A stretch of 64,000 nucleotides of DNA from Bolinopsis microptera (taxonomy: Eukaryota; Ctenophora; Tentaculata; Lobata; Bolinopsidae): positions 10,736,175 to 10,800,174 of the forward strand of contig NC_087078.1 of NCBI RefSeq assembly GCF_026151205.1, given 5' to 3'. Of the stretch, positions 34,201-49,200 are shown one piece after another. The position numbers were made by a program, and so were the translations under genes. The notes under the pieces are model-generated. The model saw nothing but the letters and a program-made list of their open reading frames with translations. It searched no databases and was not told the DNA's origin. How positions within the stretch are numbered: the stretch's first letter is position 1; every line of letters begins with the position of its first letter.

Positions 34201-37200
34201 CTTTGTAGGGTTTCATAGAATCCTCTATCGGGCCATCGAAAAAGTCGACCCCCCGGACAGTGTAGAAACTGTTTTATCACCACTCCAATCAAGCAAGGAG
34301 TTTCCATTCCGACGGCTGTATCCTGGAGCTGGAGGCTCGTCCGGAAATGACTTCACAAAGTTCGTTAAAGCTGCTTTGAATTGCATAGGATCCTCGATGG
34401 TGTGCATATGTGTTGAGATTACATTCCATAATCGAGGTCCAGTGACTGCAAATGAGTTGTCATGTAGTGCTTGATTACGTTGACTGCTGGACTTAGCTAT
34501 ACTGGGCACAACTGCTTTTTGTCCATGTCTGAGAGTCACCGAGAACTGGATACCAATATCATTAGGGCACTTGCAATGCAGAACTTTCCACATGTTGATG
34601 ATTAAATACCGTTCTCTTCTTCTTTGCAATGACATCAGATCTAGGGCCTTTAATCTCTGCCAGTAGTTGAGGTGCTGGGTGCCATCTATTTTCGATGTAA
34701 ACGTACGCTGAATCCCTTCTAGCTGTTGGATGTCCTTGTTCTTAGAGCAATTCCACAGAGGACAGCAATACTCCAGATGGCTTCTAACGAGAAACTTGTA
34801 CAGAGTCATCATGGTGGCTTTGACTCTCGTTTTGAACGCACTTAGCACCCAAGAAGCAACTTTTCCTGCGCGTTCAGCTATCCTGTTGACGTGTGGGGTC
34901 CAGGACAAATCAGCGGAAACTGTCACTCCTAGATCTTTCACCGTTTGAGTGGGGTACAGCATGTTTCCGTTAGACACTTCATATGTTTGAGCTTGGATGG
35001 CGAATGGATGATCAAACAAGGAATTCTTGGACAATGCTTGTGAACAAGAAGCTCGAACTTATCCTCATGAAGGGCCATGTTGTTGCACTTAGCTCAATTA
35101 ACAACAGAGTTGAGATCATCCTGCAGGACATCTTTGTCGGCCAAAATGTAGATATGCTTAAGAATCCTAGTGTCATCAGCAAAGAATCTGATGACAGACC
35201 CTTTAACACATAGCTTTATATCATTTATGAACAGAATGAATAACAGTGGCCCAAGAACGGTGCCTTGTGGAACTCCACTGAGGATTGCGGCAGCAAACGA
35301 TGATACACCATCTAACACAACACATTGCTTCCTTTCAGTCAGGAAGGATCGGATCCAGTTTACCACCTTCTCATGAAACCCCAATCTCTTCATTTTCAGA
35401 AGCAGTAACCGATGATCGACCTTATCAAAGGCTTTGGCAAAATCCTGATATATAGCGTCAGTGTCTGCATTTCTAGTAAGACCTTGAACTATATCGTCTA
35501 CGTGACTTAACAGCTGGGTAAGGCAGCTTCTTCCTGAGCGGAACCCGTGCTGGTTGTTGCAGAGTAACTGATTTTTCTCAATAAAGTCAACCATAACACC
35601 GTCACCACGGAGGATACGTTCGTACACTTTGATGATGTGCGAAGTGAGAGCAACTGGTCTGTAGTTGACTGCCTTGGCCCTGTCACCCTTTTTAAATAGT
35701 GGTGTAATGTAGGTGTCTTTGTAGAACGATGGCACTGTACCGTTTTCAAATGATTCCTCCCAAATAATTCGTATAGGAGAACACAACTCCTTAGCACAGT
35801 TTTTCAAGAGAGTTGTAGGTATTCCGTCTGGTCCACAAGCAGAATCTGTAGAGATACTTTTTATAGCTGAAATGATATCTTCGTCACTAATTCTAAAGTC
35901 CTCTAGTTCTTGTGGGTGCTGGATAGAGGGAGGGGAGAAAACCGGATCCTTAACATCAGGAGAGGTCGGATCGCTAAACACAGAGCTGAACTGTTCCTGC
36001 AGCAGATCGGCCATTTTCTTGGGGTCTGTGGTTATCTCCTGGTTGCTATCAAAGAGCATGTTAATACTGGATTTGATCTTCGACAGAGACTCAGCATAAC
36101 TGAACAAGAACTTGGGATTTGTTTTGATCTTTTCTACTGCCCTGGATTCCTTTTCATCAAGTCTCTTGGTATGGGCACATCGAATATCATACTGTAGGAG
36201 TGCAACCTTGTTCCTAACATTTCTGATGTGATCGTCAGGTGCACCATTGTTGACTAAGGCATTCATCCTTGCCTTGAGTCGGTTCCTTTTACGCCGCAAA
36301 GCATTGGTATGTTTTGGGCGCCCAGAAGGTTTAACCTTTCGGGGAACATGAGACGAAAATATCTGAAAGAGGGTCTCAGTAAACAAGGCTGGGAAGTCTT
36401 CAAAAGAGCATGAAGAACGAAGTTGAGACCAGTTAGTGTCTTCTATCTCGTCTCTGAGCGAGCTGAAGTCTGCTTGGAGAAAATCAAGGCATCTGTACGA
36501 GTTTTCATCAAACTTCGGCACTGCTGATTTCTCCTGTTCAAGTGGATTATATGCTAGCATAACATCTACCACGTGATGGTCTGACATTGTTGTGGTTTTG
36601 CAGTCAACATTTCTAACAACCCGGTTGTTGTTAGTAATAAACAGGTCCAAAACATTGTTTCCTCTCGTTGGACACATTACGTACTGACTCAGCAGATGAT
36701 CAGACATGAAAGTTAAAAAATGCTGTGCTGACTGCTGAATTTCTTGCGTGCCTCCAGATTGAACACAATTTGTCTGCCAGTCAATTGAGGGTAAGTTAAA
36801 GTCTCCAGTCATCATGATATCGTAGCTGTCGTCATTAATACTACTGATACACACGGAGAAAAAACTGAGGAGTGCTTTAAAGCTTGACAAGGATGCATTA
36901 GGCGGACGATAAGCCACAGCAACACATGTCTTTATAGTGCTGAAACTACAGAAAAGTCCCTCACACGTGCCGTCATCAAACGTGTTACACTCACTGACCG
37001 GTAAGTTGACATGAGAGTAGAGTAGAACACCCCCTCCCACTCTTGCATCAAGGTCGCTGCGAGATACCGTTGTGCGTCTGACATATAGGACTTGAGCCAC
37101 GTTTCCGTAAGTGCTATGAACGGTAACGAGTGGTTTCTGGATTTCTTATCCTGAATAAGAGCTGAGATTTCTGGCACTTTCCATCTACTCGTACTTGATG

Positions 37201-40200
37201 CACTAGGATTCATGGACTGGACATTTAAGACGAGGCATGAGGAATAAGGGGCACGTGTGTCCTCTGAGGCGGTAGGAACTGCGGGTACTGGTAGTGCTAT
37301 AGTGGGAGCGCTGTTCCTGGCTGAAGAGGTGGAGGTGGTCTGGGGTAGTGGTAGGGCATTTGAGTTTGAGAGAGTCACACAATATTTTAATTATCCAGCT
37401 GTTATTTGTCGAGTGAGAACTTGATACTGTTGACAAATATTTCTTTTAAAATGTATCAAACATAATATCCAGGAACGATCAGCTGATTGTCTCGGGACGA
37501 ATTTATTCAGATGCCAGCAAACCAATCACCTGCAAATACATGTTCACGGACCCCGCGGCAGAACTAACAGCTTACACTGTGTTGAAGTTCAGAGGTTTGT
37601 TCGAAATGTTGGATGTAAATTCGTCCAGACAAATAATCAACAATTTTTGAAATAGTCACTGATACAATTTTAATATCAAATGGTTGTCGGCCGCTTAAAA
37701 AAGCAGAGTTGTTTACAATTGAAATAACAGACAAAAATACAGAACTAAAATGTACCTCATCATGTGACACTGCAGTCTCAATAGACACCTCCATAACATC
37801 TACAAATCGAACACTAGTGTGTACTGCATGTCCTATATGCGGCGGCGAAGAGGAGGCTGTCCCTAGTAACTTCGTCGGACAGTGTCCAGCTGTAGCACAG
37901 CTGAGGGGGCAGCACTTTCAGGACTACAACCTCTCCGTCAACGACATATTCGACAACCAACACATTACCACTATTGTAAATTTCGCTAACCACACCAGAC
38001 GCTTATTAGTGCCAGAGGAACAAGATCAAACAGGAGTGACTTAAAGCTATCACAAACGCGGTCCAAGTCACCCTCTCTGGTCATCACATTAATAAACACT
38101 AATACATCTTCACACCATCACCACCTTAACACATCCACCCATTTTACCCCGGTAATCGGTATCCATCAGGGATACTACACCCAGACGCAGACAAAGCATC
38201 TTTATGTTATCCTCTCGTCGGCCAAGAGGTCCAGCCTCTCTTTAAAAAAATTGAAATGCAGGTGATTTTAAGATAGTTATTTTCAGGTTTGACGAGCGGA
38301 TTGAACTCAAAATACTACTCGAGTGGAGCAGCCGTCATAATGCAGTGTGGACTTGGAGTTGGTTCAGAAGGTGCAGATCTAGGTGAAGATCTACCTGCAG
38401 GTGCAGATCTACCTTCTTCAGAAGGTGCTGCACCTAGATCTACCTTCTGGTACGTACAAAGTTGTTATTGAAAAATGGTTCATCATGAAGGTGAATCATA
38501 AATAAAAACTATCGGGAAAATTATGAGTAACAATATAATCCATATCATTTATCATCAATCCATAATTCCTTCTACCTCAGGTACAATATCGACGTAGATG
38601 CCAATGACCCCCTAGTTACGGGCTCTACTTACAAGGTAACAACAGATACCGAGGTAAACAACGGACTCTTCAAGACCACACTGACCATCAAAGAAGAGGG
38701 AATCACCACAACAAATGCTGGGGTCTACATGTGTATGTTCTCTGTATCTGATAGTGAGAGTTATGCATCTAAAGGCAGACTTATAGTGGGGCTTGTTCGC
38801 ACACTTCCTTCCGAAGACAGGGTATATAGTTACGCTAATGCAGGGTTGCAGCTCAGTTGTATTCTTGATGCGAGTGATGAGGTGTCTGCTATTACATGGT
38901 CAGGTCCCGATGGGAAGATAGACCCTTCGCAGTATAGTAGTGACCAGGACGACCCCAACACTCACATTCTGACCCTAACAAGCCGAGCTTCCAGTGGTGA
39001 ATACAGGTGCTCGTTTGTTTTATCTGAGGGAAATGTACCTGAGGGTATTTTCCCTGATGTGAACTTGAACCTGGTAGAGATGGTAAGCTCAGCTGCTATT
39101 TACAGCACCTACGGAGCTGGAATTTCTGTCACACTCACCTGCCAAGTTACCTCTCCCAGAGAAGTTGATCTCTACTTCCACGATGGTTCCCAAGACATTA
39201 GTTCAACAAATTCATACTATAGTGGTCCAACAAATTCATATTATGAAGATGGTAGGACAGTCGCAGAGTATGTCATCACAATTGACTCCTCAAACAAAGA
39301 AGGTATTTTTCAGTGCAATAAAAGCGCAACAGAGTTCAGTCCGACCTCAAGTACCCTTACAGTGTTCTCGATAACAGAGCCACTGACTTCACCAACTCGG
39401 GGTAACATTGGAACAACTGTAACCTTTACTTGTACCGCTCAGTTCCATGCAGATCTGACTGTTCCTGAAGTATCATGGCTGAATGGAGACATTGCAACTC
39501 AAGAGACACCTGAGGCTTTGGTGGTAGCAGAAGATAGCTCTACCATTCAGAGCAAATTGCCCATTACCATATCCCTGGAAAACGACAACAGTGTTTACAA
39601 ATGTGTCATTACTTACAGCGGGCTTGCTACTCATGCTGGGAACTCCCTGGAAAATTCAACAACCGTCATAATGAACAGTAGGTTAATTACAGCTTTATAG
39701 ACAGAGCATATTTCCTCAAAAACTTCAGTTTTATAAAGCCAGTTTAATTGTAAACATTCTTTTAAACAGAAACTTGTATCGTTCATTACTGTGATGTTAC
39801 CAGCACCACATTTCCCTAGAGATTGTAACCAGCTCCCTCGACGCCCCTGTCCAAGTGTTCGCCGGAGACTCAACCACACTCTTCTGTCTTGCCACGGCAG
39901 CACCAGGTGTAGATATTAAGTGGAGGAAGAAAGCGGCAGATTACACCGGACAAAACCAGAACTACATCACTCTGATAGCTGAGCAAGAAGATTATGACAT
40001 CCAGACTGGCACTAGGAAAAGTATTTTGACTCTGTCTTCGCTGATGGGAACTGATGCTAGTGACTCTATTGAGTGTTATGATGATACTGTTGGGATTTCT
40101 GAAGTAATCACTTTAGAAGTTATCGGTGGGTAAAATCTTTGTAATTATTTACATAATTTACATAATATTATATTTTAATTAAAAAAACATTTACTTAATA

Positions 40201-43200
40201 CAGTTTTTTTATAAACGTAACATTATAGTCCTCACAATACGCAGACTCCGAGCAGTCTTATTAACCCAAAGATCTCACTGTCACTTTATTTACTTAAGGT
40301 TTGTTCTTTAGATCGGTATGTATGGAAATTGAAAAGAAACCTTGATAAACAGTGCATAACGTTTAAAATTTAAAATCTTTATTTTCATGGCTACAGGTTA
40401 TTTTGAAATCATATTGATAGGAAAATTCGTAACTTCAGAGGTAGTCGCAAAAGATAGCGAAGTTCTCAAGGACACAGCGGCAACAATATCTTGTGTAGTG
40501 AACGGCCTGACAAAGCAATTGGACGCAGTAACATGGGAGAAACCTAGTTCGGGTGGTGTTATAACTCACGGTACTGCTGCTGAGGACTATCAGATTGCCG
40601 TTGGAACTTACGATTCTGGTTCAAACAGTCAAACTACAGTTCTGACAATTCCTGCCTCTGCAAACGGGGCTGATGCTGGTTACACATGTGTCATTCAATG
40701 TGACGAGCATGGAAAAGACATCAGGGGGGTCTGAAGAGAAAACTAATGTTAACTCGAACGTGTTCAGTGAGTATCTTACTAATATTAACTTTATACGGAT
40801 GTTCAGAAGTTTAATTTTGTTGATTGTGAAGGCACTAACCATACTACACCAATGCAGTTTGTCTAACAGCCGGTTTAGCTAATGATATTAAATGATCTTG
40901 AAACCATTTATCTCATATTATTTCAGCTATCACTCCTGTTGACATGTCAGCAACCACCGCTGTGGATCAGACATTGGTCTGCAATATCGGAGACGTAACT
41001 ACAGCTGTTACTGTATCATGGACGAGTGGAGATAACACCCAAATAACAGACGGTCAGGGAGGATACACTATCACGCAAGGGACAGTTAGCAGCAATATCC
41101 AGGAATCTAGTCTGACCATCACAGCTGCTACGCTACAAGCACAGGACTACAAGTTCAGCTCCGTGATATGGAAGTGTGCAGCTAAGTCCTCACAATACGC
41201 AGACTCAGAGCAGTCTGAATACCAAGATCTCACTGTCACTTTCCTTACTTTAGGTTTGTTCTTTAGATCGGTTTGTATGGAAATTGAAAAGAAACCTAGA
41301 TAAACAGTGCATAACGTTTAAAATTTAAAATCTTTATTTTTATGGCTACAGGTTATTTTGAAATCATATTGGTAAGAAAATTCGTAACTTCAGAGGTAGT
41401 CGCAAAAGACAGCGAAGTTCTCAAGGACACAGCGGCAACAATATCTTGTGTAGTGAACGGCCTGACAAAGCAATTGGACGCGGTAACATGGGAGAAACCT
41501 AGTTCGGGTGGTGTTATAACTCACGGTACTGCTGCTGAGGACTATCAGATTGCCGTTGGAACTTACGATTCTGGTTCAAACAGTCAAACTACAGTTCTGA
41601 CAATTCCTGCCTCTGCAAACGGGGCTGATGCTGGTTACACATGTGTCATTCAATGTGACGAGCATGGAAAGACATCAGGGGGGTCTGAAGAGAAAACTAA
41701 TGTTAACTCGAACGTGTTCAGTGAGTATCTTACTAATATTAACTTTATACGGATGTTCAGAAGTTTAATTTTGTTGATTGTGAAGGCACTAACCATACTA
41801 CACCAATGCAGTTTGTCTAACAGCCGGTTTAGCTAATGATATTAAATGATCTTGAAACCATTTATCTCATATTATTTCAGCTATCACTCCTGTTGACATG
41901 TCAGCAACCACCGCTGTGGATCAGACATTGGTCTGCAATATCGGAGACGTAACTACAGCTGTTACTGTATCATGGACGAGTGGAGATAACACCCAAATAA
42001 CAGACGGTCAGGGAGGATACACTATCACGCAAGGGACAGTTAGCAGCAATATCCAGGAATCTAGTCTGACCATCACAGCTGCTACGCTACAAGGATTGAC
42101 TACAACTTCAGCCCGTGATATGGAAGTGTGCAGCTAAGTCCTCACAATACCCAGACTCAGAGAAGTCTGAATACCAAGATCTCACTGTCACTTTCCTTAC
42201 TTTAGGTTTGTTCTTTAGATCGGTTTGTATGGAAATTGAAAAGAAACCTAGATAAACAGTGCATAACGTTTAAAATTTAAAATCTTTATTTTATGGCTAC
42301 AGGTTATTTTGAAATCATATTGGTAAGAAAATTCGTAACTTCAGAGGTAGTCGCAAAAGACAGCGAAGTTCTCAAGGACACAGCGGCAACAATATCTTGT
42401 GTAGTGAACGGCCTGACAAAGCAATTGGACGCGGTAACATGGGAGAAACCTAGTTCGGGTGGTGTTATAACTCACGGTACTGCTGCTGAGGACTATCAGA
42501 TTGCCGTTGGAACTTACGATTCTGGTTCAAAGAGTCAAACTACAGTTCTGACAATTCCTGCCTCTGCAAACGGGGCTGATGCTGGTTACACATGTGTCAT
42601 TCAATGTGACGAGCATGGAAAGACATCAGGGGGGTCTGAAGAGAAAACTAATGTTAACTCGAACGTGTTCAGTGAGTATCTTACTAATATTAACTTTATA
42701 CGGATGTTCAGAAGTTTAATTTTGTTGATTGTGAAGGCACTAACCATACTACACCAATGCAGTTTGTCTAACAGCCGGTTTAGCTAATGATATTAAATGA
42801 TCTTGAAACCATTTATCTCATATTATTTCAGCTATCACTCCTGTTGACATGTCAGCAACCACCGCTGTGGATCAGACATTGGTCTGCAATATCGGAGACG
42901 TAACTACAGCTGTTACTGTATCATGGACGAGTGGAGATAACACCCAAATAACAGACAGTCAGGGAGGATACACTATCACGCAAGGGACAGTTAGCAGCAA
43001 TATCCAGGAATCTAGTCTGACCATCACAGCTGCTACGCTACAAGGATTGACTACAACTTCAGCTCCGTGATATGGAAGTGTGCAGCTAAGTCCTCACAAT
43101 ACCCAGACTCAGAGAAGTCTGAATACCAAGATCTCACTGTCACTTTCCTTACTTTAGGTTTGTTCTTTAGATCGGTTTGTATGGAAATTGAAAAGAAACC

Positions 43201-46200
43201 TAGATAAACAGTGCATAACGTTTAAAATTTAAAATCTTTATTTTTATGGCTACAGGTTATTTTGAAATCATATTGGTAAGAAAATTCGTAACTTCAGAGG
43301 TAGTCGCAAAAGACAGCGAAGTTCTCAAGGACACAGCGGCAACAATATCTTGTGTAGTGAACGGCCTGACAAAGCAATTGGACGCGGTAACATGGGAGAA
43401 ACCTAGTTCGGGTGGTGTTATAACTCACGGTACTGCTGCTGAGGACTATCAGATTGCCGTTGGAACTTACGATTCTGGTTCAAAGAGTCAAACTACAGTT
43501 CTGACAATTCCTGCCTCTGCAAACGGGGCTGATGCTGGTTACACATGTGTCATTCAATGTGACGAGCATGGAAAGACATCAGGGGGGTCTGAAGAGAAAA
43601 CTAATGTTAACTCGAACGTGTTCAGTGAGTATCTTACTAATATTAACTTTATACGGATGTTCAGAAGTTTAATTTTGTTGATTGTGAAGGCACTAACCAT
43701 ACTACACCAATGCAGTTTGTCTAACAGCCGGTTTAGCTAATGATATTAAATGATCTTGAAACCATTTATCTCATATTATTTCAGCTATCACTCCTGTTGA
43801 CATGTCAGCAACCACCGCTGTGGATCAGACATTGGTCTGCAATATCGGAGACGTAACTACAGCTGTTACTGTATCATGGACGAGTGGAGATAACACCCAA
43901 ATAACAGACGGTCAGGGAGGATACACTATCACGCAAGGGACAGTTAGCAGCAATATCCAGGAATCTAGTCTGACCATCACAGCTGCTACGCTACAAGCAC
44001 AGGAAACAAGTTCAGCTCCGTGATATGGAAGTGTGCAGCTAAGTCCTCACAATACGCAGACTCCGAGCAGTCTGAATACCAAGATCTCACTGTCACTTTC
44101 CTCACTTTAGGTTTGTTCTTTAGATCGGTTTGTATGGAAATTGAAAAGAAACCTAGATAAACAGTGCATAACGTTTAAAATTTAAAATCTTTATTTTCAT
44201 GGCTACAGGTTATTTTGAAATCATATTGGTAAGAAAATTCGTAACTTCAGAGGTAGTCGCAAAAGACAGCGAAGTTCTCAAGGACACAGCGGCAACAATA
44301 TCTTGTGTAGTGAACGGCCTGACAAAGCAATTGGACGCGGTAACATGGGAGAAACCTAGTTCGGGTGGTGTTATAACTCACGGTACTGCTGCTGAGGACT
44401 ATCAGATTGCCGTTGGAACTTACGATTCTGGTTCAAAGAGTCAAACTACAGTTCTGACAATTCCTGCCTCTGCAAACGGGGCTGATGCTGGTTACACATG
44501 TGTCATTCAATGTGACGAGCATGGAAAGACATCAGGGGGGTCTGAAGAGAAAACTAATGTTAACTCGAACGTGTTCAGTGAGTATCTTACTAATATTAAC
44601 TTTATACGGATGTTCAGAAGTTTAATTTTGTTGATTGTGAAGGCACTAACCATACTACACCAATGCAGTTTGTCTAACAGCCGGTTTAGCTAATGATATT
44701 AAATGATCTTGAAACCATTTATCTCATATTATTTCAGCTATCACTCCTGTTGACATGTCAGCAACCACCGCTGTGGATCAGACATTGGTCTGCAATATCG
44801 GAGACGTAACTACAGCTGTTACTGTATCATGGACGAGTGGAGATAACACCCAAATAACAGACAGTCAGGGAGGATACACTATCACGCAAGGGACAGTTAG
44901 CAGCAATATCCAGGAATCTAGTCTGACCATCACAGCTGCTACGCTACAAGCACTGGACTACAACTTCAGCTCCGTGATATGGAAGTGTGCAGCTAAGTCC
45001 TCACAATACCCAGACTCAGAGCAGTCTGAATACCAAGATCTCACTGTCACTTTCCTTACTTTAGGTTTGTTCTTTAGATCGGTTTGTATGGAAATTGAAA
45101 AGAAACCTAGATAAACAGTGCATAACGTTTAAAATTTAAAATCTTTATTTTTATGGCTACAGGTTATTTTGAAATCATATTGGTAAGAAAATTCGTAACT
45201 TCAGAGGTAGTCGCAAAAGACAGCGAAGTTCTCAAGGACACAGCGGCAACAATATCTTGTGTAGTGAACGGCCTGACAAAGCAATTGGACGCGGTAACAT
45301 GGGAGAAACCTAGTTCGGGTGGTGTTATAACTCACGGTACTGCTGCTGAGGACTATCAGATTGCCGTTGGAACTTACGATTCTGGTTCAAAGAGTCAAAC
45401 TACAGTTCTGACAATTCCTGCCTCTGCAAACGGGGCTGATGCTGGTTACACATGTGTCATTCAATGTGACGAGCATGGAAAGACATCAGGGGGGTCTGAA
45501 GAGAAAACTAATGTTAACTCGAACGTGTTCAGTGAGTATCTTACTAATATTAACTTTATACGGATGTTCAGAAGTTTAATTTTGTTGATTGTGAAGGCAC
45601 TAACCATACTACACCAATGCAGTTTGTCTAACAGCCGGTTTAGCTAATGATATTAAATGATCTTGAAACCATTTATCTCATATTATTTCAGCTATCACTC
45701 CTGTTGACATGTCAGCAACCACCGCTGTGGATCAGACATTGGTCTGCAATATCGGAGACGTAACTACAGCTGTTACTGTATCATGGACGAGTGGAGATAA
45801 CACCCAAATAACAGACAGTCAGGGAGGATACACTATCACGCAAGGGACAGTTAGCAGCAATATCCAGGAATCTAGTCTGACCATCACAGCTGCTACGCTA
45901 CAAGGATTGACTACAACTTCACCCGTGATATGGAAGTGTGCAGCTAAGTCCTCACAATACCCAGACTCAGAGAAGTCTGAATACCAAGATCTCACTGTCA
46001 CTTTCCTTACTTTAGGTTTGTTCTTTAGATCGGTTTGTATGGAAATTGAAAAGAAACCTAGATAAACAGTGCATAACGTTTAAAATTTAAAATCTTTATT
46101 TTTATGGCTACAGGTTATTTTGAAATCATATTGGTAAGAAAATTCGTAACTTCAGAGGTAGTCGCAAAAGACAGCGAAGTTCTCAAGGACACAGCGGCAA

Positions 46201-49200
46201 CAATATCTTGTGTAGTGAACGGCCTGACAAAGCAATTGGACGCGGTAACATGGGAGAAACCTAGTTCGGGTGGTGTTATAACTCACGGTACTGCTGCTGA
46301 GGACTATCAGATTGCCGTTGGAACTTACGATTCTGGTTCAAAGAGTCAAACTACAGTTCTGACAATTCCTGCCTCTGCAAACGGGGCTGATGCTGGTTAC
46401 ACATGTGTCATTCAATGTGACGAGCATGGAAAGACATCAGGGGGGTCTGAAGAGAAAACTAATGTTAACTCGAACGTGTTCAGTGAGTATCTTACTAATA
46501 TTAACTTTATACGGATGTTCAGAAGTTTAATTTTGTTGATTGTGAAGGCACTAACCATACTACACCAATGCAGTTTGTCTAACAGCCGGTTTAGCTAATG
46601 ATATTAAATGATCTTGAAACCATTTATCTCATATTATTTCAGCTATCACTCCTGTTGACATGTCAGCAACCACCGCTGTGGATCAGACATTGGTCTGCAA
46701 TATCGGAGACGTAACTACAGCTGTTACTGTATCATGGACGAGTGGAGATAACACCCAAATAACAGACAGTCAGGGAGGATACACTATCACGCAAGGGACA
46801 GTTAGCAGCAATATCCAGGAATCTAGTCTGACCATCACAGCTGCTACGCTACAAGGATTGACTACAACTTCACCCGTGATATGGAAGTGTGCAGCTAAGT
46901 CCTCACAATACCCAGACTCAGAGAAGTCTGAATACCAAGATCTCACTGTCACTTTCCTTACTTTAGGTTTGTTCTTTAGATCGGTTTGTATGGAAATTGA
47001 AAAGAAACCTAGATAAACAGTGCATAACGTTTAAAATTTAAAATCTTTATTTTTATGGCTACAGGTTATTTTGAAATCATATTGGTAAGAAAATTCGTAA
47101 CTTCAGAGGTAGTCGCAAAAGACAGCGAAGTTCTCAAGGACACAGCGGCAACAATATCTTGTGTAGTGAACGGCCTGACAAAGCAATTGGACGCGGTAAC
47201 ATGGGAGAAACCTAGTTCGGGTGGTGTTATAACTCACGGTACTGCTGCTGAGGACTATCAGATTGCCGTTGGAACTTACGATTCTGGTTCAAAGAGTCAA
47301 ACTACAGTTCTGACAATTCCTGCCTCTGCAAACGGGGCTGATGCTGGTTACACATGTGTCATTCAATGTGACGAGCATGGAAAGACATCAGGGGGGTCTG
47401 AAGAGAAAACTAATGTTAACTCGAACGTGTTCAGTGAGTATCTTACTAATATTAACTTTATACGGATGTTCAGAAGTTTAATTTTGTTGATTGTGAAGGC
47501 ACTAACCATACTACACCAATGCAGTTTGTCTAACAGCCGGTTTAGCTAATGATATTAAATGATCTTGAAACCATTTATCTCATATTATTTCAGCTATCAC
47601 TCCTGTTGACATGTCAGCAACCACCGCTGTGGATCAGACATTGGTCTGCAATATCGGAGACGTAACTACAGCTGTTACTGTATCATGGACGAGTGGAGAT
47701 AACACCCAAATAACAGACAGTCAGGGAGGATACACTATCACGCAAGGGACAGTTAGCAGCAATATCCAGGAATCTAGTCTGACCATCACAGCTGCTACGC
47801 TACAAGGATTGACTACAACTTCACCCGTGATATGGAAGTGTGCAGCTAAGTCCTCACAATACCCAGACTCAGAGAAGTCTGAATACCAAGATCTCACTGT
47901 CACTTTCCTTACTTTAGGTTTGTTCTTTAGATCGGTTTGTATGGAAATTGAAAAGAAACCTAGATAAACAGTGCATAACGTTTAAAATTTAAAATCTTTA
48001 TTTTTATGGCTACAGGTTATTTTGAAATCATATTGGTAAGAAAATTCGTAACTTCAGAGGTAGTCGCAAAAGACAGCGAAGTTCTCAAGGACACAGCGGC
48101 AACAATATCTTGTGTAGTGAACGGCCTGACAAAGCAATTGGACGCGGTAACATGGGAGAAACCTAGTTCGGGTGGTGTTATAACTCACGGTACTGCTGCT
48201 GAGGACTATCAGATTGCCGTTGGAACTTACGATTCTGGTTCAAAGAGTCAAACTACAGTTCTGACAATTCCTGCCTCTGCAAACGGGGCTGATGCTGGTT
48301 ACACATGTGTCATTCAATGTGACGAGCATGGAAAGACATCAGGGGGGTCTGAAGAGAAAACTAATGTTAACTCGAACGTGTTCAGTGAGTATCTTACTAA
48401 TATTAACTTTATACGGATGTTCAGAAGTTTAATTTTGTTGATTGTGAAGGCACTAACCATACTACACCAATGCAGTTTGTCTAACAGCCGGTTTAGCTAA
48501 TGATATTAAATGATCTTGAAACCATTTATCTCATATTATTTCAGCTATCACTCCTGTTGACATGTCAGCAACCACCGCTGTGGATCAGACATTGGTCTGC
48601 AATATCGGAGACGTAACTACAGCTGTTACTGTATCATGGACGAGTGGAGATAACACCCAAATAACAGACAGTCAGGGAGGATACACTATCACGCAAGGGA
48701 CAGTTAGCAGCAATATCCAGGAATCTAGTCTGACCATCACAGCTGCTACGCTACAAGGATTGACTACAACTTCAGCCCGTGATATGGAAGTGTGCAGCTA
48801 AGTCCTCACAATACCCAGACTCAGAGAAGTCTGAATACCAAGATCTCACTGTCACTTTCCTTACTTTAGGTTTGTTCTTTAGATCGGTTTGTATGGAAAT
48901 TGAAAAGAAACCTAGATAAACAGTGCATAACGTTTAAAATTTAAAATCTTTATTTTTATGGCTACAGGTTATTTTGAAATCATATTGGTAAGAAAATTCG
49001 TAACTTCAGAGGTAGTCGCAAAAGACAGCGAAGTTCTCAAGGACACAGCGGCAACAATATCTTGTGTAGTGAACGGCCTGACAAAGCAATTGGACGCGGT
49101 AACATGGGAGAAACCTAGTTCGGGTGGTGTTATAACTCACGGTACTGCTGCTGAGGACTATCAGATTGCCGTTGGAACTTACGATTCTGGTTCAAAGAGT

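Larger units (their letters stand above)
34214..37430 (-). mobile_element. CR1-like LINE, defective, minus strand
   Basis: An endonuclease-reverse transcriptase ORF2 without any ORF1 is present, so the copy is 5'-truncated. Its 3' end carries ATTCTATG (34214-34221 on the complement), the octamer found at the ends of CR1 elements. At least two frameshifts and a nonsense codon inactivate it. It lies antisense to the host gene within an intron. Confidence 0.8.
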
